Below are positions 1-8,522 of a stretch of 43,363 nt of DNA, piece after piece. Made by a program: the position numbers and the translations under genes. Positions within the stretch are counted from its first letter, which is position 1. Each line of letters begins with the position of its first letter. Origin of the DNA: Acidobacteriota bacterium (GTDB lineage: Bacteria > Acidobacteriota > Terriglobia > Terriglobales > Acidobacteriaceae); contig JAJYFB010000010.1 in NCBI GenBank assembly GCA_021785495.1, positions 1 through 43,363 on the forward strand, given 5' to 3'. The notes beneath the pieces were generated by a model. That model did no database searches and was not told where the DNA came from. It saw only the letters and a program-made list of their open reading frames with translations.

Positions 1-1
1 T

Positions 2-1090
2 GCCCCCGCGCACCATGCCCTGCCCGCGCCTGAGCCCGCGCCCGCACCTGCGCTCAAGGTCCATCCGGCCCGGCAAACCCTCCTTCAGCCCGATCTGCCC
101 AAGCCCCAGGTTCTGCCCATGCCGGTTCCCGTTCCGCGCCTGGTGCTTTGGTCGCCGGGCAAAACGGTCGTCCAGAAGATTGTTCCGCCCAAGCCCGCGC
201 CGCCGGCCGCCAATCCGCATCCGGTCTTCGACCGGCCGAACCGGGAACTTCAGCTCGCCGATGTCAACCTGACCGCCAGCAATCTGCCGACGCTCAAGCT
301 GCAACTTGCACCTGGCGCGACCTCGCCCATCGCCGCGCAGGTTCCCAATCAGATGGCGCATCCTTTGGTCTCAGCCCCGGCCGCGCAGATCGCAACCGAA
401 CCCACTCCGGCAACCGTCCTTTCGCTTTCCACAATCCAACTGCAAAGCGGAACCGCCGTGCTGCCGCCAGTCACCGAATCGATTCCATCGAAAACACGCG
501 ACGGGCTCGGCGCCCATGCGAAGCCGACGGCCTCCACGCAGACCGGAAAAGGCAATTCCTCCGGCGCGGGTTCCGGTGGTGCGGCCAACACCGGCAAGGG
601 CCAGGGGCCGGACCCGCTCACCACGACGCCCGTTGCCCTGCCCAAAACCGGTCAGTTCGGCTCGGTGATCGTCGGCGACGACCTCTCGGATGCCTTCCCG
701 GAGCTGAACAACGCCTGGGGCGGACGCATCGCCTATACCGCCTATCTGCACGTCGGCCTGGCCAGAAGCTGGATTTTGCAGTATTCGCTGCCCATCGACG
801 CCCTGGCCGCCAGCGGCGGAGCCGTCTCGCACCTGGAAGCGCCCTGGCCCTACAGCATCGTGCGCCCCAATCTCCCGCCCGACTCCGTCAACGCCGACGC
901 CCTGATGGTGCATGGCTTTGTCGATGCGTCGGGCCGCTTCTCCGACCTGCGCGTCGTCTTCCCGCAGCCCTTCGCCAACGCCCCGTTCATCCTCGCCGCC
1001 CTCAAGCAATGGCAGTTCCGCCCCGCCACGCAGAACGGCCGCCCCGCCAAGGTTGAGGTGCTGCTTATCGTGCCGGAGTCGGTGGATTAG
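2..1090 (+). CDS. TonB-like (energy transducer C-terminal domain) protein, 5' truncated by window edge
   Basis: Frame is open from base 2 (APAHHALPAPEPAPAPALK...), Pro/Ala-rich linker, C-terminal TonB-like pattern 'VDASGRFSDLRVVFPQPFANAPFILAALKQWQFRPATQNGRPAKVEVLLIVP'. Confidence 0.6.
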   Translation, partial: APAHHALPAPEPAPAPALKVHPARQTLLQPDLPKPQVLPMPVPVPRLVLWSPGKTVVQKIVPPKPAPPAANPHPVFDRPNRELQLADVNLTASNLPTLKLQLAPGATSPIAAQVPNQMAHPLVSAPAAQIATEPTPATVLSLSTIQLQSGTAVLPPVTESIPSKTRDGLGAHAKPTASTQTGKGNSSGAGSGGAANTGKGQGPDPLTTTPVALPKTGQFGSVIVGDDLSDAFPELNNAWGGRIAYTAYLHVGLARSWILQYSLPIDALAASGGAVSHLEAPWPYSIVRPNLPPDSVNADALMVHGFVDASGRFSDLRVVFPQPFANAPFILAALKQWQFRPATQNGRPAKVEVLLIVPESVD

Positions 1091-1094
1091 GCTG

Positions 1095-1115
1095 AACCGC
1101 CTGGAGGCGGTTTTT
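1095..1115 (+). terminator. Rho-independent terminator after the TonB-like gene
   Basis: AACCGCC-TGGA-GGCGGTT followed by TTT; sits between convergent genes. Confidence 0.7.
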
Positions 1116-1664
1116 CTATTGCAGAATCGTCTTTTTCGACGTAGCGTTCATTGTTACGGAGGTCAAGTTCATCAGCGGGATGAAATCGAAGGTGTAACTC
1201 ACCTGGACCTGGACCAGACAGGACGGAGTGTTGGAATAGGTGGTGCAGTTCGTCGTGGAACCGTTCGCGGTTGTTCCCGGCCAGGTCGCGTTGACGCTGA
1301 GATTGCTTACGTTGATGCCCGGCGTCGCAAGACTATCGATATAGTTGGTAATATCGCCGCTCAGCGCCGTGCAGTTGTAAGGCATCGTAAAACCAGGATA
1401 GGAGGAGCCGCAGTCAACGGTCACATTCGCGCTCCAGGTTTGGCCGCGCACGATCGCAAAACGCGCGCCCTCTTGCGCCGCATAGCTCGTAAAGTGATAG
1501 GCATACATCGCATATGCGAACTCGAAGACGCCGAACAGCAGCGTCATCAACAACAGGCCGACGAGGGCAAATTCCACCAACTCCTGTCCGCTCTCCTCAC
1601 GCGCCAGACGAAGCAGTTTTCGCCGATTGATTCTTTCGCGCATCGATCGCCTTCCTTGCAACAT
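1116..1664 (-). CDS. TadE-like pilus assembly protein
   Basis: 'EESGQELVEFALVGLLLMTLLFGVFEFAYAMYAYHFTSYAAQEGARFA', typical TadE N-terminal segment. Confidence 0.85.
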   Translation of the reverse strand: MLQGRRSMRERINRRKLLRLAREESGQELVEFALVGLLLMTLLFGVFEFAYAMYAYHFTSYAAQEGARFAIVRGQTWSANVTVDCGSSYPGFTMPYNCTALSGDITNYIDSLATPGINVSNLSVNATWPGTTANGSTTNCTTYSNTPSCLVQVQVSYTFDFIPLMNLTSVTMNATSKKTILQ

Positions 1665-1778
1665 CGTCGCCTGCCCGCAGCCTTGTCAGCCTGCTTCTGC
1701 TGTTTGCACAACGTTCTTCAGATCGCATCGTCAGTCACCATGCGACAGCATACGCATGGTGCTCGATTCCGCGTCATG

Positions 1779-2237
1779 CTAACTGCCTAAGCTGCGCATC
1801 GCTGCCTGCTGGCTGAGCGTAATCGACTTCGGAATGCCGGGCCAGGGAAACAGCGGCGTGTACGTCGCGTTCACAGAAACCGTCACAAGGGCTACACACG
1901 TGGTTCCCTCGGCCTTACACACGTCCAAGCTGGCGTTTGGGGAATGCGTGCCGTCCGAGCATTCCGAAATCGATGTCGCCGTGGCCGTCAGCCCCGAAAC
2001 ATTCGGCGCATCAGCCACGGCCGCCGTTTGTATGCCGGTGATGTCGCCCGGATTCTGTATTCCGTAAACTGCCCCCGCCTGCGCAGCGCCGGCGACCTCC
2101 ATCGAGAGATAATACGCCCGCCCGAAATCGACCGCGCCAAAGAGCAGCAGCATGAAGAGCGGCAACACCAGCGCAAACTCCAACAGGCTTGCGCCGCGCT
2201 CCCCGCGCAACAGATCGAATCGGCTTCGTTTCTCCAT
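1779..2237 (-). CDS. TadE/TadG family pilus assembly protein
   Basis: 'RGASLLEFALVLPLFMLLLFGAVDFGRAYYLSMEVAGAAQAGA'. Confidence 0.85.
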   Translation of the reverse strand: MEKRSRFDLLRGERGASLLEFALVLPLFMLLLFGAVDFGRAYYLSMEVAGAAQAGAVYGIQNPGDITGIQTAAVADAPNVSGLTATATSISECSDGTHSPNASLDVCKAEGTTCVALVTVSVNATYTPLFPWPGIPKSITLSQQAAMRSLGS

Positions 2238-2240
2238 AAG

Positions 2241-3755
2241 CTACTCCGCAAGCGCAAACGAACCCAGCGTCTCCGTTGTGCCGCCTCCGCCGCCTAGCAG
2301 AGACTGGGAACCGTTGAGATTGAAGTGGATTCCAGAATCAACCATGATACTCTGCACATCGACAGCCGTATCGCTCGCACTGCCATTAATCTCCGCCCCC
2401 GAACCGCTATTGAGCGTCAGTTGGCCGGCGGGAAGATAGATGACCCCGTTGTAGTAGGACTGTGAGCCGGAATCCAGAATCAGTCCCGATCCGTTGCCGG
2501 AGGCCGTCCAGATCAGCATATTCTGGACCCCGGCGTTGTTCGCCAGGATGGTTCCCGTTGTGTCGCCGGAAACCGACGGCGCCGAAAGCTCAACCGTGGA
2601 GCCGCTGTTTGGCTGCAAACTGCCGTTGGTAAAGTACAGTGTCACGCCAACTCCGCCCGTGCAGGCCGTGCATTCCAGATTTGCCCCGCTGTCGACGTTG
2701 ATACTGCCGTTCATGTAATAGAGTCCGGGAGCCAGATTGACGGTCGTGCCGCTATTCAGATTGAAACCATACGGATAATAGCCCGGTTGCATCGTCGAGC
2801 CATTGGTGGGCGTGCCGACGTTGTACGTCGAGGAATTCGCTGGCTGGCTGGGCGGCGTCAGGTTTGCCAGGGGATCGTTCTGCTGTTTCGTGGTAGACGT
2901 GGGCTGAGTTTCCGACTGGCCCAAGTTCCATTGACAGGAGCTGTTACAGTTGTTGGGGCTCCATGTTCCGTAATATAAAAAGTCTGTGGCGGTTGCGCTG
3001 TCGCCGCTGTTGGTCGTAAGACCGCCGTTGTCGTAAACGCCGCAGTCGGTCAGAACAAAGTCGGCGTCTCCGCTGTTGAAGGTAATGCCGCCGGTCCAGA
3101 TACAGTTCCCTCCGCCATTTTTCTTGGCTTGGATGTAGGCTTCGCCGGCTTCGGCGTGCGCCACCAGATTCATGGTTTGAATGCCAAAGATGCGGCCAAA
3201 AAAGGTATTTTGCGGCTGGGTCAGCACCACTTCGGCCATGTTTGCATTGCCACTGTTCGGGTCGCTCGAACCCAGCGCGCAGGGCGCCACGTTGATGTAC
3301 ATGGCGAGGCCTGTCAGATTCGAGGTGGACGGCGAGCAATTCGAGGTCGGTACAACCGTCGCCGTGGTGATGCCGTCCTCGATCAGGGCATGTTCGGCCG
3401 CAACGATCATGTTGGTGCAGACCGTATTGACGCAGTTGCCGAGTTCCAGCCCCGCCGCGATCGCCGCCGAGTCTGCGGCCGTCTGCAGCTTGCGCTGTTG
3501 GTAGTGGATATTGCCGATATCGATGGCCAGCGACATGCCGCCCATCAGCATGGTCAGCGACATGGCCGTCAGAACCAGCGCCTGCCCATGCTCGTTACGA
3601 AAGAGTCGCGCCGCCCTGGCGCGCCAGAGCGATCCGGTTCCACCACGGCGCATCCGCGCCGCAGCCCGCGCCGATGATACCGGACCGCCGAGCTTGCAAG
3701 GCTCTTGCCGCGCGGCCCCGAGCGCCCCATGCCTTTTGCTTTCGCGACTTTCCAT
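2241..3755 (-). CDS. TadG-like protein with Ser/Gly/Asn-rich repeat C-terminus
   Basis: 'NEHGQALVLTAMSLTMLMGGMSLAIDIGNIHYQQRKLQTAADSAAIAAGLELG' TadG-like N-terminus; repeated NSG/DSG strands after it; start chosen at ATG behind a GGGAGGTGG ribosome-binding site. Confidence 0.8.
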   Translation of the reverse strand: MESRESKRHGALGAARQEPCKLGGPVSSARAAARMRRGGTGSLWRARAARLFRNEHGQALVLTAMSLTMLMGGMSLAIDIGNIHYQQRKLQTAADSAAIAAGLELGNCVNTVCTNMIVAAEHALIEDGITTATVVPTSNCSPSTSNLTGLAMYINVAPCALGSSDPNSGNANMAEVVLTQPQNTFFGRIFGIQTMNLVAHAEAGEAYIQAKKNGGGNCIWTGGITFNSGDADFVLTDCGVYDNGGLTTNSGDSATATDFLYYGTWSPNNCNSSCQWNLGQSETQPTSTTKQQNDPLANLTPPSQPANSSTYNVGTPTNGSTMQPGYYPYGFNLNSGTTVNLAPGLYYMNGSINVDSGANLECTACTGGVGVTLYFTNGSLQPNSGSTVELSAPSVSGDTTGTILANNAGVQNMLIWTASGNGSGLILDSGSQSYYNGVIYLPAGQLTLNSGSGAEINGSASDTAVDVQSIMVDSGIHFNLNGSQSLLGGGGGTTETLGSFALAE

Positions 3756-3823
3756 CGTTCCACCTCCCGGCGCGGCCCCGAACCGCTTTTCAAACGCCCA
3801 GAGCCTCATGCTGGCCTAGTATT

Positions 3824-4819
3824 CTACTCCGCCGAAGCGGGCGGATCAATTTTCAACTGTTCCAGAAACCGTTCCAGCTCTATCCGCCCGGCGGCATCCA
3901 TCAGCGGAGTCTGGCCGCGCGGCCGGTCCTGCTCGCCGGGCAGGATAAACTGCAAACCCACGCCGTCCGGCCCCCAGCGCACGGCCCGCGACTCGACGGC
4001 GATGGACTGCTCGGCGACCTGCTCACCGCGATCGCTTCGTTCGAGGGTCATCAAAACCAGCGTGCCGGGATACCACCGCTCCTCGGTGACCACATAGAGC
4101 CCGGTGGCGCTGATGTCGCGGATCGCACGCGCGTGCGCATTCGACCCATTCCAGTAGTATGCGGCCAGGCCGGCCGCCGCCTTGCGCGGCGCCTTGCGCG
4201 GATCGGGCGACCACCAGCGGTCCAGCCAGGCGCGCGGCGGTTGATCGGCCGCCGCGCCCGGCCGCGCCAATTCCATCTCATACGCCGGCTCCGCCGGCGG
4301 GCTGCCGCGCCCAGCGTGGCTCGACAGCTCCAGCACGCCCGGCCCACCGCTCCAAATCGGCGTTTCACGCACCAGCGCTGCGCCTGCCAGTTGCGTCGCC
4401 GGCGCGGCGGCAACGGCGCCGGAATCGCTCAATCGCGCCAGGCGGCTGCCCATTTCCTCGGCGACGCACAGCACCAGTTGATCGCCAGCCTGCGTCTGCG
4501 ACGAGTAGATGGAATGCGCCGGCAGCGCCAGCACGCTCCATGGCTGCGGAAGGGTTGCGCGCGGCTGCAGGGTGGGAAACGATTCCACGGTCTCGATCAC
4601 CCGGCAATCCTCATCCAGGCAGATCAGATCCAGCGGGGTCAGAACCGCGCCGGCAGGAACCCCACGGAACGGCATCAGCCAGAGGCCCTCGCCCGAGCGC
4701 AGGGGCCGCGCGGCGATCCACTCGCCGGCTTGCGCCGGGGTCAGGTCGGCGGCTTTCACTTCAAGACCCAGAAAACATTCCCGCGTCTGGTTATAGGCGC
4801 AATGAACCTGTGAAAGCAT
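3824..4819 (-). CDS. DUF192-like domain fused to PilZ domain protein (start uncertain, ORF open to 4987)
   Basis: DUF192-like 'ECFLGLEVKAADLTP...GLWLMPFRG...TPLDLICLDEDCRVIETVESFP...ALPAHSIYSSQTQAGDQLVL'; PilZ-like 'RKAPRKAAAGLAAYYWNGSNAHARAIRDISATGLYVVTEERWYPGTLVLMTLER'. Confidence 0.65.
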   Translation of the reverse strand: MLSQVHCAYNQTRECFLGLEVKAADLTPAQAGEWIAARPLRSGEGLWLMPFRGVPAGAVLTPLDLICLDEDCRVIETVESFPTLQPRATLPQPWSVLALPAHSIYSSQTQAGDQLVLCVAEEMGSRLARLSDSGAVAAAPATQLAGAALVRETPIWSGGPGVLELSSHAGRGSPPAEPAYEMELARPGAAADQPPRAWLDRWWSPDPRKAPRKAAAGLAAYYWNGSNAHARAIRDISATGLYVVTEERWYPGTLVLMTLERSDRGEQVAEQSIAVESRAVRWGPDGVGLQFILPGEQDRPRGQTPLMDAAGRIELERFLEQLKIDPPASAE

Positions 4820-5004
4820 GGTGCTGCGGCCACGGGCCGGCACAGCAAACCCTCCACCCTCTCCGTACGCTTTAGCCTCTGCCTCGAATTCTTTCAGAAG
4901 CTCCATGACGAGGCCGTCCTCGCTTCTACGCATCTGTCCGGGGTCGATCGCAACGCAAAACAGCCTGCGCGGTCCAGGAGCTTCCACCGCGAGCGCTTGT
5001 GAGG

Positions 5005-5070
5005 CGCCCGGGCAGAGGCTCCCGGCGCTGCGAAAGGTGCAAAACCGCGCGAGGCCGCCTCTGCCGGGCG
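5005..5070. other. Strong intra-operonic inverted repeat
   Basis: GGCAGAGGC (5011-5019) pairs with GCCTCTGCC (5057-5065), extended by 5 bp (5005-5009 with 5066-5070) across a one-base bulge. Confidence 0.6.
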
Positions 5071-5095
5071 GCGCTCACGGCCGGTGATTCGCCAC

Positions 5096-5191
5096 TTACT
5101 TGACGCGCGTACGGCGGCGCTGGACGATAATCACCAGAACAATAACCGCCAAAACCCCGGTAATCACTCTGATAATTGTTGTATTGTCCAT
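5096..5191 (-). CDS. 31-aa single-pass membrane microprotein MDNTTIIRVITGVLAVIVLVIIVQRRRTRVK
   Basis: ATG preceded by GGGAGAACGAG, one hydrophobic helix, basic tail, TAA stop; lies between tadC and the DUF192-PilZ gene; below the length cutoff of the ORF track. Confidence 0.6.
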   Translation of the reverse strand: MDNTTIIRVITGVLAVIVLVIIVQRRRTRVK

Positions 5192-5233
5192 CTCGTTCTC
5201 CCTTCCTTTTTTGTTGTAACTGCCTGTTCGTTG

Positions 5234-6142
5234 TTATTTGTTCAGCGCGCCAAAGGACTCCATCATCACAAGCGCGGCTGGTCCCAGTGTAACCACAAAG
5301 AGCGCGGGGAAGATGAAGAAAACCAGAGGAAAAACCAGTTTGACTGTGGTCTTGGCGGCCATCTCTTCGACCTGCTGCACGCGCTGCGTGCGCAAGGTCT
5401 CCGATTGCACACGCAACATCTTGGCAATGCTGGTGCCGAACTGCTCGGTCTGCACCATCATCGAAACCAGGCTCTTGATGCTCTCCACATCCGTGCGGTT
5501 GGCCATGCCCTTCCATGCCTCGGCGCGGGGCCGGCCGGCGCGCTGCTCGAGGACGACCATGTTCAGCTCGTCGCAGAGGTCCGGGTGCGACAACGTGAGT
5601 TCCTCGGTGGTGCGTGCCGTCGCCTGGTCGAGACTCAGGCCGGCTTCCATGCAGATCACCAGCAGATCCAGCACGTCGGGAAGCCCGCGCGTGATCTTTT
5701 TTTGCCGCTTGGCGATTTTTCTTCCCAACCAGAAGTCGGGCGCCAGGTACCCGATAATCAGCGCAACAATGAGAAAATACCAGTTGGAGCTTGCCAGACC
5801 GGAAGCCACCCCGACAAGCACGAGCAGAGCCATCGTAATCACCATGCTGCCGTAAAAAATCTTGACGGCCGAGTCGTCGCGGTAGCCGGCGCGGATCAGT
5901 CGCTGCCGTTTGACCGACACCTCCTGTTCACTCTTCGGAATCAGGTTCTCGACCGCCTCCATCAGACCGCCGACCCGGGATTTCGCCTTCTCGACCGCCG
6001 CCGTCAGGCGCTTTTCTTCCTTGGGATGCGGGTTGATGGCCTCGCTGATGCGCTGCAGCATGACCTCACGGTAAAACAGCAGGACGCCGCCGCTGGCAAT
6101 CAGCAGAAACACCGCCAAAAATGCGAAGACTGCGAAGACCAT
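5234..6142 (-). CDS. tadC: Type II secretion system F family protein, TadC
   Basis: 'GLPDVLDLLVICMEAGLSLDQATARTTEELTLSHPDLCDELNMVVLEQRAGRPRAEAWKGMANRT'. Confidence 0.88.
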   Translation of the reverse strand: MVFAVFAFLAVFLLIASGGVLLFYREVMLQRISEAINPHPKEEKRLTAAVEKAKSRVGGLMEAVENLIPKSEQEVSVKRQRLIRAGYRDDSAVKIFYGSMVITMALLVLVGVASGLASSNWYFLIVALIIGYLAPDFWLGRKIAKRQKKITRGLPDVLDLLVICMEAGLSLDQATARTTEELTLSHPDLCDELNMVVLEQRAGRPRAEAWKGMANRTDVESIKSLVSMMVQTEQFGTSIAKMLRVQSETLRTQRVQQVEEMAAKTTVKLVFPLVFFIFPALFVVTLGPAALVMMESFGALNK

Positions 6143-6156
6143 CTCGCTCTCCTAAC

Positions 6157-7125
6157 CTAAATATCGATGCTGACGATCTTGTTAATCACGAATCCGCCGA
6201 TCACAATGAGCCCGGAGGCGCCCCAAAGCATCTCAATGCCGATCTTGCGGTGCCAAAGAATGCTGACCATTGCGGGATTGACCACATAAATTGCGCAGCC
6301 CAGCACGACCGGAAGCAGGGTCAGGGTCCAACCCGTAATCCGGCCCTGCGCCGTATGCGTCTTGATCTGCTGGCGCAGCCGGAAGCGGTCCCGGATGACC
6401 TGCGCGGTCTTGTCCAGCACCTCGGCCAGATTGCCGCCGCTCTCCTTCTGAATCAGGATGGCGGCTGCGGCCACCTTGAGATCCTGCAGCGGGACGCGGC
6501 CGAGCAGATTGTCGAGGGCCGTCTTCAGTTCCAGACCGTAATTCTGCTCCTCGAAGCAGATTTTGAACTCGCTTCGGACCGGTTCCTGGCATTCCTTGGA
6601 GACCAGGGCGATGGCCGCCAGCAGGCTGTGGCCGGCGCGCAGTCCGCTCACCATCAGATCCAGAGCCTCAGGCAACCCCTTCTCGAATGCGGCAAAGCGG
6701 CGGCTGCGCTTGAAGGCGACCAATCCGACCGGGAGTCCGCCGCCGACAACGCCCGCCGCCAGCGCCAGCGGCAACGAGTGAAACGACAGGTACAAAACAT
6801 AGGGAGGAAGGACAAGGCCCACGGCCGTCATCGTCAGCAACCGCCCCGGACTCCAGTTGAGCGCAGCCTGACTGAGCAGTTTGTGCAGCCAAGCCACCAG
6901 ATCGAGCTGCTGCAGCCGCTTGTTCAGCCAGGGAATGCTGCTGACCTGCTCGTCCTTGCGCAGGTTGAGCGTCTGCTGCCGGCTCAGATGGTCGGGCTCG
7001 GTCTTCAAAACCGCGTCCAGCGCCGCCAGCGCCTGCTTGGAGTTGTTGGCGGGAGCGGTCGCCACCAGCGACAACGCGATCACGGCGAAGATGCCAAGGA
7101 AGACTACAACGGCAATGATTCCCAT
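6157..7125 (-). CDS. tadB: Type II secretion system F family protein, TadB
   Basis: 'FEKGLPEALDLMVSGLRAGHSLLAAIALVSKECQEPVRSEFKICFEEQNYGLELKTALDNLLGRVP'; start at ATG behind GGAGTACGGG. Confidence 0.88.
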   Translation of the reverse strand: MGIIAVVVFLGIFAVIALSLVATAPANNSKQALAALDAVLKTEPDHLSRQQTLNLRKDEQVSSIPWLNKRLQQLDLVAWLHKLLSQAALNWSPGRLLTMTAVGLVLPPYVLYLSFHSLPLALAAGVVGGGLPVGLVAFKRSRRFAAFEKGLPEALDLMVSGLRAGHSLLAAIALVSKECQEPVRSEFKICFEEQNYGLELKTALDNLLGRVPLQDLKVAAAAILIQKESGGNLAEVLDKTAQVIRDRFRLRQQIKTHTAQGRITGWTLTLLPVVLGCAIYVVNPAMVSILWHRKIGIEMLWGASGLIVIGGFVINKIVSIDI

Positions 7126-7199
7126 CCCGTACTCCTGTTCTTTCCGCGCCGTTGGCCGGCAATCGCCGCCGGGCAACCACTTCCGGCCCCGCCGCTGCT

Positions 7200-8480
7200 T
7201 TAGCCGACCAGCGTCTCCTTGTCGAAGAGGCTCGGCGGCAGCACGATGCCGGCCACCCGCAGCCGCTCCAAAAAGCGGGGACGGATGCGGCTGGGCACGA
7301 ACGCTCCAATGACGCGGCCGTCCGGCCCGATTCCCTTCTTCTGGAAGGAAAAAATCTCCTGCATGCTGATCACGTTCTCTTCCATGCCCGTGATCTCCGA
7401 AATATTCGTCACCTTGCGTGTGCCGTCGCTCATGCGCGTGGCCTGCACAACAATACTAATGGCCGAGGCGATCTGCTGGCGCACAGATTTTTCAGGAAGA
7501 TTCATGTTCGTCATGGCCACCATCGATTCCAGGCGGGAGATGGCGTCGCGCGGCGTGTTGGCGTGGATGGTGGTCATCGAGCCCTCGTGGCCAGTGTTCA
7601 TGGCCTGGAGCATGTCGAAGGCCTCTTCGCCGCGGATCTCGCCGATGATGATGCGGTCCGGGCGCATACGCAGGGCGTTGATGAGCAGTTGGCGCTGACG
7701 GATGGCGCCCTGGCCCTCGATGTTCGGCGGCCGCGTCTCCAACCGCACGATGTTCTCCTGCGCCAGACGCAACTCGGCCGCGTCTTCGATCGTTACCATC
7801 CGCTCGTTGTTGGGAATGTACTGCGAGAGGATGTTCATGAAGGTCGTCTTGCCGGCGCCGGTGCCGCCTGAGATCAGGATGCTGATGCGCGCCCGCACGG
7901 CCGACGACAGCACCTCCATCATCTCCGGCGAGATGCTCTTCAACTGCACCAGTTGATTGGCCGCCAGCGGGCCGGTGCCGAAGCGGCGGATCGAGACCGA
8001 CGGTCCGTCGAGGGCCAGCGGCGGAATGATCGCGTTCACGCGCGAGCCATCGGGCAGGCGCGCGTCCACCATCGGCGAGGACTCGTCCACGCGCCGGCCG
8101 ACGCGCGAAACGATGCGGTCGATGATCTGCATCAGGTGCCGGTCGTCGCGAAACGAGGTGTTGACCTTCTGCAAAAGGCCGCCCTTTTCCACGAAGACGT
8201 GGTCCTTGTCGTTGACCAGAATGTCGGAGATCTTCGGGTCGCGCAGCAGGGGTTCGAGCGGTCCCAGGCCAAAGACCTCGTCCAGCAGGTCGGCGTGAAT
8301 CTTCTCCTGTTCGTCGAAGTTCAGCGGCACGCGCTGCTCGGACATGATCTCTTTGATCAGTCCCGAGACGGCCTGCCGGGCCTGGCTCGAGTTGACGCGC
8401 GAGAGCTTCTCCAGATCCAGCTTCGAGATCAGCGTCCGGTGAATCTCCGCTTTATAGGCGTCCAAATTCAGCAGTTCCAC
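7200..8480 (-). CDS. cpaF: CpaF/TadA family secretion ATPase
   Basis: '[39 protein letters not shown]...[48 protein letters not shown]'. Confidence 0.95.
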   Translation of the reverse strand: MELLNLDAYKAEIHRTLISKLDLEKLSRVNSSQARQAVSGLIKEIMSEQRVPLNFDEQEKIHADLLDEVFGLGPLEPLLRDPKISDILVNDKDHVFVEKGGLLQKVNTSFRDDRHLMQIIDRIVSRVGRRVDESSPMVDARLPDGSRVNAIIPPLALDGPSVSIRRFGTGPLAANQLVQLKSISPEMMEVLSSAVRARISILISGGTGAGKTTFMNILSQYIPNNERMVTIEDAAELRLAQENIVRLETRPPNIEGQGAIRQRQLLINALRMRPDRIIIGEIRGEEAFDMLQAMNTGHEGSMTTIHANTPRDAISRLESMVAMTNMNLPEKSVRQQIASAISIVVQATRMSDGTRKVTNISEITGMEENVISMQEIFSFQKKGIGPDGRVIGAFVPSRIRPRFLERLRVAGIVLPPSLFDKETLVG

Positions 8481-8522
8481 GTCGTCCCATCCTCACGATC
8501 CCGAGTGGCCCGGCTCGCACGG

